A stretch of 18,226 nt of DNA. Source: CAZKNF01 sp964554105 (GTDB lineage: Bacteria > Bacteroidota > Rhodothermia > Rhodothermales > VXPQ01). The notes under the pieces were generated by a model, which was not told where the DNA came from, made no database searches, and was given only the letters and a program-made list of their open reading frames with translations. The stretch spans positions 1-18,226 of the forward strand of contig CAZKNF010000070.1 in assembly GCA_964554105.1 (NCBI GenBank). The letters run 5' to 3'. Numbering within the stretch: position 1 is the stretch's first letter; every line of letters starts with the position of its first letter. The position numbers were made by a program, and so were the translations under genes. Shown here one piece after another: positions 13,972 to 18,226 of this stretch.

Positions 13972-16617
13972 TTATTTCATCAACATCATGGCACGCGTTT
14001 GCGTCCGATTCTCGGTCCGCAGCACGTACAGGTACATTCCGCTTGACATCCCGGAGGCGTCGAAACGGAACTCATGGCGTCCTGCCGTCATGTCGCGGCC
14101 GTCGACGAGGGTCGATACGTGCCGGCCGACGACGTCGAAGACTTCGAGCGTGACGTTGCCTGACTGCGGCAGGTCGAACGCGATCGTGGTCGAGGGATTG
14201 AACGGATTCGGATAGTTCTGGCGGAGACTGAACTCTGCCGGAAGCTCCTGCGCAACGTCGTCCTCGTCTTCGATCGCGGTCCCGGAAAGGGACTCACCGC
14301 CGAGATTGACGATCGAAACGTCATCCCAGTAGGTCGTGCCTTCGAAGTGGTGCCAGTAGCGCAGGCGCAGCTCCATCCCGACGGCATCGTCGGGCGGATA
14401 GACGACGAACGCGTACTGCGTCCAGTCCGTGTCGCTCTCCTGCGGCACCAGCGGGATGACGTTCGGATTGTACTCGCCGTTCAGGCGAATGTCGACCCCG
14501 CCGATCTCGTTGAAGCCGGCCGAGCCGGATTCGAGGCTGCTGTACCACAGTGCCGTCATGCCGATGTTGTAGTCCGCAGTCCCGATGGAATCCGGATTCG
14601 GCACGTCCTCGGTCTTCACCCAGAAGCTCACCAGCACAGGCTCGCCCGTCGTCACCGGCACGCGGTCGGAGATCGCCACCGCCTCGCTCGCATCCGGATC
14701 GTTCTGCACGATCATCAAGCTGCGGCTGCCCGTGTGCGCATCCTCCTCGGTCACCGTGTGATAGAACGGCTGGTCGTCCGGCCAGTCCTCACCGCCAAGA
14801 TCGAAGGCATCCCACCAGTAGTACCACGTATCGCTCGCATCGACATTCGGATTGAACCAGCCGCCCGGCCAGTCGCCCTCCTCGTCCGCATTGGTGAGGA
14901 AGATGTCGTCGGCGTAGACCGTACCGGTCGCGTTCTCGCCCTTGCGGACCGTGATCCGCGCGCTCGGCGCCGATTCGGGCAGCGACAGCGAGCCGATCGA
15001 CGTGTTGTCGATCTTCACCCAGCCCTCCGTGCTCGCCTCGTCCTGCGGCACGTCGATCACCAGCGGTGCACCGAGCAGGTCCACTCCCCCGTCGTCGAAG
15101 AACTCGAAGACGAGCTGAAACTTCTCATCGTCCGAAGCCGGATCGGTGTTCACGCCTTCGGTCATCACGTAGCCGCCGACGATGATCTCCTGGTTGCCGA
15201 TGATCTCCGGCACCCAGTTGAGGACCGCTTCCTCCTGCGACCAGGAGGCTTCGCCCTCGCCGCTGAGCTTCAGGCTATAGGCAGGTGTGCGGGAGGCCTC
15301 CGAAGACCATTCCGCGCCCTCGCCCGTCGGCGTCCAGTACGCCGGAGTCGACGCCTCGAAACCAGGATTCGAGAGGAGGTTCGGCATCTCGTCCAGGAGC
15401 TCCGGTACCTGCGCGATGAAGACATCATCCCAGTAGGTCGTGCCTTCGAAGTGGTGCCAGTAGCGCAGGCGCAGCTCCATCCCGACGGCATCGTCGGGCG
15501 GATAGACGACGAACGCGTACTGCGTCCAGTCCGTGTCGCTCTCCTGCGGCACCAGCGGGATGACGTTCGGATTGTACTCGCCGTTCAGGCGAATGTCGAC
15601 CCCGCCGATCTCGTTGAAGCCGGCCGAGCCGGATTCGAGGCTGCTGTACCACAGTGCCGTCATGCCGATGTTGTAGTCCGCAGTCCCGATGGAATCCGGA
15701 TTCGGCACGTCCTCGGTCTTCACCCAGAAGCTCACCAGCACAGGCTCGCCCGTCGTCACCGGCACGCGGTCGGAGATCGCCACCGCCTCGCTCGCATCCG
15801 GATCGTTCTGCACGATCATCAAGCTGCGGCTGCCCGTGTGCGCATCCTCCTCGGTCACCGTGTGATAGAACGGCTGGTCGTCCGGCCAGTCCTCACCGCC
15901 AAGATCGAAGGCATCCCACCAGTAGTACCACGTATCGCTCGCATCGACATTCGGATTGAACCAGCCGCCCGGCCAGTCGCCCTCCTCGTCCGCATTGGTG
16001 AGGAAGATGTCGTCGGCGTAGACCGTACCGGTCGCGTTCTCGCCCTTGCGGACCGTGATCCGCGCGCTCGGCGCCGATTCGGGCAGCGACAGCGAGCCGA
16101 TCGACGTGTTGTCGATCTTCACCCAGCCCTCCGTGCTCGCCTCGTCCTGCGGCACGTCGATCACCAGCGGTGCACCGAGCAGGTCCACTCCCCCGTCGTC
16201 GAAGAACTCGAAGACGAGCTGAAACTTCTCATCGTCCGAAGCCGGATCGGTGTTCACGCCTTCGGTCATCACGTAGCCGCCGACGATGATCTCCTGGTTG
16301 CCGATGATCTCCGGCACCCAGTTGAGGACCGCTTCCTCCTGCGACCAGGAGGCTTCGCCCTCGCCGCTGAGCTTCAGGCTATAGGCAGGTGTGCGGGAGG
16401 CCTCCGAAGACCATTCCGCGCCCTCGCCCGTCGGCGTCCAGTACGCCGGAGTCGACGCCTCGAAGCCGCCGTTCGAGAGGAGATTGGATTCCGCATCGGA
16501 CATGAGGCGGTCGATCAGCGACTGCTGCGCTGAGGCCGTCGCCGGCATGAATAAGTAAGCTGCGAGAAGCAGCAAGCCGCAGGCCGGCTTGAGCATCCGT
16601 CGTATCGTTGCATTCAT
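13972..16617 (-). CDS. secreted duplicated carbohydrate-binding-like protein with T9SS sorting domain
   Basis: From ATG 16617 the protein has 881 residues with a signal peptide MNATIRRMLKPACGLLLLAA cleaved near ASAQ. The frame is open to an ATG at 16692 that overlaps the regulator stop as ATGA, but starting there would put 25 residues before the signal. After the signal come two 368-residue units that are almost identical. Each unit holds two beta-sandwich modules that look like galactose-binding/CBM4-9-type domains: one from NLLSNGGFEAS to VYADDIFL and one from WFNPNVDASD to TTYWDDV, the latter rich in Trp and Tyr. The C-terminus is a T9SS type A sorting domain with QNYPNPFNPSTTIAF, VTLEVFDVVGRHV and final MMLMK. 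It should be a surface glycan-binding protein, giving four binding modules. No catalytic motif was recognised. The assignment to a CBM family is by pattern only. Confidence 0.82.
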   Translation of the reverse strand: MNATIRRMLKPACGLLLLAAYLFMPATASAQQSLIDRLMSDAESNLLSNGGFEASTPAYWTPTGEGAEWSSEASRTPAYSLKLSGEGEASWSQEEAVLNWVPEIIGNQEIIVGGYVMTEGVNTDPASDDEKFQLVFEFFDDGGVDLLGAPLVIDVPQDEASTEGWVKIDNTSIGSLSLPESAPSARITVRKGENATGTVYADDIFLTNADEEGDWPGGWFNPNVDASDTWYYWWDAFDLGGEDWPDDQPFYHTVTEEDAHTGSRSLMIVQNDPDASEAVAISDRVPVTTGEPVLVSFWVKTEDVPNPDSIGTADYNIGMTALWYSSLESGSAGFNEIGGVDIRLNGEYNPNVIPLVPQESDTDWTQYAFVVYPPDDAVGMELRLRYWHHFEGTTYWDDVFIAQVPELLDEMPNLLSNPGFEASTPAYWTPTGEGAEWSSEASRTPAYSLKLSGEGEASWSQEEAVLNWVPEIIGNQEIIVGGYVMTEGVNTDPASDDEKFQLVFEFFDDGGVDLLGAPLVIDVPQDEASTEGWVKIDNTSIGSLSLPESAPSARITVRKGENATGTVYADDIFLTNADEEGDWPGGWFNPNVDASDTWYYWWDAFDLGGEDWPDDQPFYHTVTEEDAHTGSRSLMIVQNDPDASEAVAISDRVPVTTGEPVLVSFWVKTEDVPNPDSIGTADYNIGMTALWYSSLESGSAGFNEIGGVDIRLNGEYNPNVIPLVPQESDTDWTQYAFVVYPPDDAVGMELRLRYWHHFEGTTYWDDVSIVNLGGESLSGTAIEDEDDVAQELPAEFSLRQNYPNPFNPSTTIAFDLPQSGNVTLEVFDVVGRHVSTLVDGRDMTAGRHEFRFDASGMSSGMYLYVLRTENRTQTRAMMLMK
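14321..15360. repeat. 1040-bp direct repeat, copy 1
   Basis: By line-by-line reading this block matches 15425-16464 at a constant offset of 1104 bp with no difference that I could find. The offset equals 368 codons, so the reading frame is kept. It encodes the second (C-terminal) unit of the secreted binding protein. Confidence 0.93.
15425..16464. repeat. 1040-bp direct repeat, copy 2
   Basis: Second copy of the block at 14321-15360. A 64-bp connector (15361-15424) separates the copies and differs from both outer flanks, although some similarity remains around ttcgagaggag. Third-codon positions are also identical, so the copies are very recent or kept alike by gene conversion. Confidence 0.93.
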
Positions 16618-16668
16618 GGGGTCACCACTTGGGGCTGTGTATGAAAGTACATCGTATTTTCGCTGCAT

Positions 16669-16683
16669 CGCCGGAAGCCGGCG
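16669..16683 (-). other. short perfect hairpin between regulator and binding-protein genes
   Basis: CGCCGG and CCGGCG form a six-bp stem with a three-base loop just after the regulator stop. On the minus strand it is followed by A-rich sequence, not a T-run, so it is not a standard terminator. It could be an RNA-stability or differential-expression element within the operon transcript. Confidence 0.4.
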
Positions 16684-16688
16684 GTCAA

Positions 16689-17765
16689 TCATGTTGAGTC
16701 ACGGACGACGAGTTCGGTGGTCACGTTAACGGCGTGGCTGCTGCGCGCATAGCTGCGGCTCTGGCCGTCTTCGCCGGATATCAGGTTTGCGAGCGTGCGT
16801 AGTGCGAGCTCGCCGAGCTGCTCCTTAAAGACGCGTACGGTCGTGAGCGTCGGAAGCGCACTGGCCGCTCCGGGGACGTCGTCGAATCCGGCGACGGCCA
16901 GATCGTCGGGGACGCGCACGCCTCGCTGCCGGGCTTTCTCGAGCACGCCGAGCGCCATGGCGTCATTGACGCAGAACACGGCCGTCGGCCGGGGCTCGAG
17001 CTCGAGCAGCCGCTCGGCAAGCTCGGTGCCGGTCTTATAGGTGGGGGTGGCGGAATCGGTCGTGATGATCCATTCGGGCAGGCCGCTGATGTTCGACTCG
17101 GCGAGCGCTAGGCGATAGCCTTCCAGCCGGCTTCGGAGTCCGGGATGATCCATCTCGGCGCCGAGCATCGCAATATGTTCGTGTCCGCGTTCAATCAGGT
17201 GGTTGACGGCCGCACGGGCGCCGCTCTGGTTGTCGATCATTACCGCCGGACAGGCATCCGTCTCATAGTCGATCAGGACGAGGGGCAAGCCGAGCTCGCG
17301 CACTTCGTCGATGAATTCGCCGTCCACCTTGCCCGCCACGAGCACGCCGTCCACGTTGCGTTCACGAAGGAACCGCGGCGTGTCGTCGCCGGAGGAATAT
17401 CGCGTGGGGATGGTGGTCATCAGCACGTAGAAGTTGTGGGCGCGCGCTTCGAATTCCGTACCCAGAAAGACCCGCGTGTAGAAGGGCTCGCCGCGCGTAA
17501 AGTGGTCCTCTCGGACAACGAATCCGATGTTGTTCGTCCGCTGAAGCACGAGCCGGCGTGCGGCGTGCGTCGGCACGTAGCCGAGCTGCCGGGCGGCGCG
17601 AAGCACGCGATCCCGCGTGGCCGTTCCGACGCCGCTCTTGTCGTTCATCACGAGTGAGACCGTCGAAATGGACACGTCGGCTTCGGCGGCCACGTCGTGT
17701 ATCGTGCTACGCTGGGTTTTCAGGTCAGGACTTTCGGGCTTTTTACTAAAACGTTTCGAACCCAA
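16689..17765 (-). CDS. LacI family transcriptional regulator
   Basis: A DNA-binding repressor of up to 358 residues. The helix-turn-helix starts at TIHDVAAEADVSISTVSLVM (about 21-40), followed by the LGYVPTHAARRLV hinge helix region and a periplasmic-binding-protein-like effector domain (NNIGFVV near 79, DGVLVAG near 138, AVFCVNDAMALGV, VAGFDDVPGAASALPTLTTV). The recognition-helix position that is Arg in LacI (Arg22) is Leu here. The longest frame begins with a TTG at 17765, but that base lies within a predicted -10 box; the only other in-frame start-like codon before the DNA-binding domain is a CTG at 17723, so the true start is unresolved. It is the first gene of the operon and has two operators at its 5' end, so it probably represses itself and all downstream genes until a mannoside-like sugar binds. 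Confidence 0.93.
   Translation of the reverse strand: MGSKRFSKKPESPDLKTQRSTIHDVAAEADVSISTVSLVMNDKSGVGTATRDRVLRAARQLGYVPTHAARRLVLQRTNNIGFVVREDHFTRGEPFYTRVFLGTEFEARAHNFYVLMTTIPTRYSSGDDTPRFLRERNVDGVLVAGKVDGEFIDEVRELGLPLVLIDYETDACPAVMIDNQSGARAAVNHLIERGHEHIAMLGAEMDHPGLRSRLEGYRLALAESNISGLPEWIITTDSATPTYKTGTELAERLLELEPRPTAVFCVNDAMALGVLEKARQRGVRVPDDLAVAGFDDVPGAASALPTLTTVRVFKEQLGELALRTLANLISGEDGQSRSYARSSHAVNVTTELVVRDST
17741..17757. promoter_or_regulatory. LacI-type operator O1
   Basis: The palindromic core AAACGTTT lies at 17749-17756 with the central CG typical of LacI-family sites. The surrounding TTTTACTAAAACGTTTC matches the second operator at 16 of 17 positions. It covers the predicted transcription start of the regulator operon, a position where a bound repressor blocks RNA polymerase. 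Confidence 0.72.
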
Positions 17766-17793
17766 CGATATCGAACTTAAGGCGAGATGTCAA
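17765..17793 (-). promoter_or_regulatory. promoter of the LacI-led operon
   Basis: The minus strand has a perfect TTGACA (17788-17793), a 17-bp spacer and TATCGT (17765-17770). Read with the next two bases, TATCGTTG also matches five of six fixed positions of the Bacteroidota -7 box TAnnTTTG, at a suitable distance from the TTG. A start near 17758 would place O1 directly on it. Confidence 0.65.
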
Positions 17794-17821
17794 GAGGGAT
17801 CTTGAATATTGCTCCTCGTCC

Positions 17822-17838
17822 TTTTACTTAAACGTTTC
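17822..17838. promoter_or_regulatory. LacI-type operator O2
   Basis: Core AAACGTTT at 17830-17837 inside TTTTACTTAAACGTTTC, 81 bp upstream of O1 (centre to centre) and upstream of the -35 box. The same orientation and shared flank indicate a site for the same regulator, allowing looping or cooperative repression. Confidence 0.7.
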
Positions 17839-17874
17839 AGAGAAGCTGTGACGGGGGCCAAGCGCCAAACTAGA

Positions 17875-17897
17875 CACGGACCGGCTTTAGGTCCGTG
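17875..17897 (-). terminator. candidate terminator hairpin of the upstream gene
   Basis: CACGGACC and GGTCCGTG form a perfect eight-bp stem with a seven-base loop that contains the TAA stop of the oxidoreductase-like gene. Only a weak T-rich stretch (TCTAGTTT) follows, so termination efficiency is uncertain. It separates that gene from the LacI-led operon. Confidence 0.45.
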
Positions 17898-18226
17898 CGA
17901 CCCTCGTAGCCGTAAGGGCGGTCTCGAGACTCGCGATGCCGTCCTCGAGCGTCACGCGAAGGCGGTGATCCGGTGAGCGGACAGCCGCCACCACGTCGGA
18001 GAGCAGCGCTCGGAGGCCATCTGCGTATGCGGCGGACTTCGGGATTCCGAGCTCGAAGTGCGCATCGACCTGATGCGTGACGTGATACGACCTCCCCCCG
18101 GAGCGGATACGTGTGCCGCCGGACGCCGCAGCCCCGGCCGATCGGCCGTTCGGCCGCGAAACGTCCTCGACATCCGCCACCGTGCGTCGACGGGTGATGC
18201 GCAGGCCCGGCATCCGCCCGAGCGCG
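17887..18226 (-). CDS. probable Gfo/Idh/MocA family oxidoreductase, C-terminal part
   Basis: The frame is open to the window edge, so the N-terminus is missing; about 112 residues are visible. The final part (YADGLRALLSDVVAAVRSPD, then LRVTLEDGIASLETALTATR) follows the usual C-terminal helix pattern of Gfo/Idh/MocA sugar dehydrogenases. The NAD-binding Rossmann domain would lie outside the window. It is followed by its own hairpin and the operon promoter, so it is probably a separate unit, though it may belong to the same sugar-use region. The family call rests on the tail alone. Confidence 0.55.
   Translation of the reverse strand, partial: ALGRMPGLRITRRRTVADVEDVSRPNGRSAGAAASGGTRIRSGGRSYHVTHQVDAHFELGIPKSAAYADGLRALLSDVVAAVRSPDHRLRVTLEDGIASLETALTATRVART

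Noticed and set aside
14347..16533. Long open frame (728 codons) on the plus strand opposite the duplicated binding protein; similar ones at 9355-11304 and 12184-14046
   Set aside because: They are antisense shadows of well-supported genes, caused by high GC and codon bias. Their translations are Arg/His/Val-rich with no domain, signal or start site.
16669..16683. Intrinsic terminator after the regulator gene
   Set aside because: The stem is only six base pairs and is followed by A-rich, not T-rich, sequence on the coding strand.

Overview
All recognisable genes in this window lie on the minus strand, so transcription runs from high to low coordinates. The sequence looks GC-rich. It encodes two proteins ending in type IX secretion (T9SS) type A sorting domains, one with the classic QNYPNPFNPST motif. 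It also encodes a PorV/PorQ-like outer-membrane protein and a TonB-dependent receptor with an N-terminal carboxypeptidase-regulatory-like domain. This combination points to the Fibrobacterota-Chlorobiota-Bacteroidota group. The high GC and the use of a CUT1-type sugar ABC importer make a Rhodothermota/Balneolota-like organism my best guess (inference).

Layout in transcription order: (1) the 3' end of a probable Gfo/Idh/MocA-type oxidoreductase (17887-18226), with a perfect hairpin over its stop codon; (2) a 121-bp regulatory gap extending into the 5' end of the next ORF, holding a good promoter and two near-identical LacI-type operators; (3) a LacI-family regulator (16689-17765); (4) a T9SS-secreted protein made of two nearly identical 368-residue units (13972-16617); (5) a TonB-dependent receptor (11311-13971); (6) a large T9SS-secreted protein of unknown function (7990-11286); (7) a PorV/PorQ-family protein (6921-7982); (8) a sugar-binding lipoprotein and two ABC permeases (5566-6882, 4580-5566, 3774-4583); (9) a lipoprotein with a probable alpha/alpha-barrel fold (2332-3777); (10) two different GH130 enzymes (1330-2328 and 143-1333). 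The last 142 bases hold no gene, only a 16-bp tandem repeat and repeat-like sequence.

Junctions from the regulator to the last GH130 gene are overlapping or short (at most about 70 nt, mostly under 40 nt). This fits one operon of about 17.6 kb, possibly with an internal promoter before the ABC genes. My functional reading is a complete cross-envelope path for a mannose-containing glycan: surface binding by the T9SS-secreted proteins, outer-membrane passage through the TonB receptor, capture and processing in the periplasm by the lipoproteins, ABC import, and cytoplasmic cleavage by two GH130 enzymes. The LacI regulator appears to repress its own operon until an oligosaccharide releases it. 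No SusD, no endo-mannanase of a family I recognise and no ABC ATPase are present in the window.

The points most worth following are the unfamiliar lipoprotein fixed beside two GH130 enzymes, the 1040-bp perfect duplication in the T9SS-secreted protein, the SusD-less receptor paired with two T9SS proteins and their own PorV-like partner, and the promoter/operator layout that conflicts with the longest regulator start.
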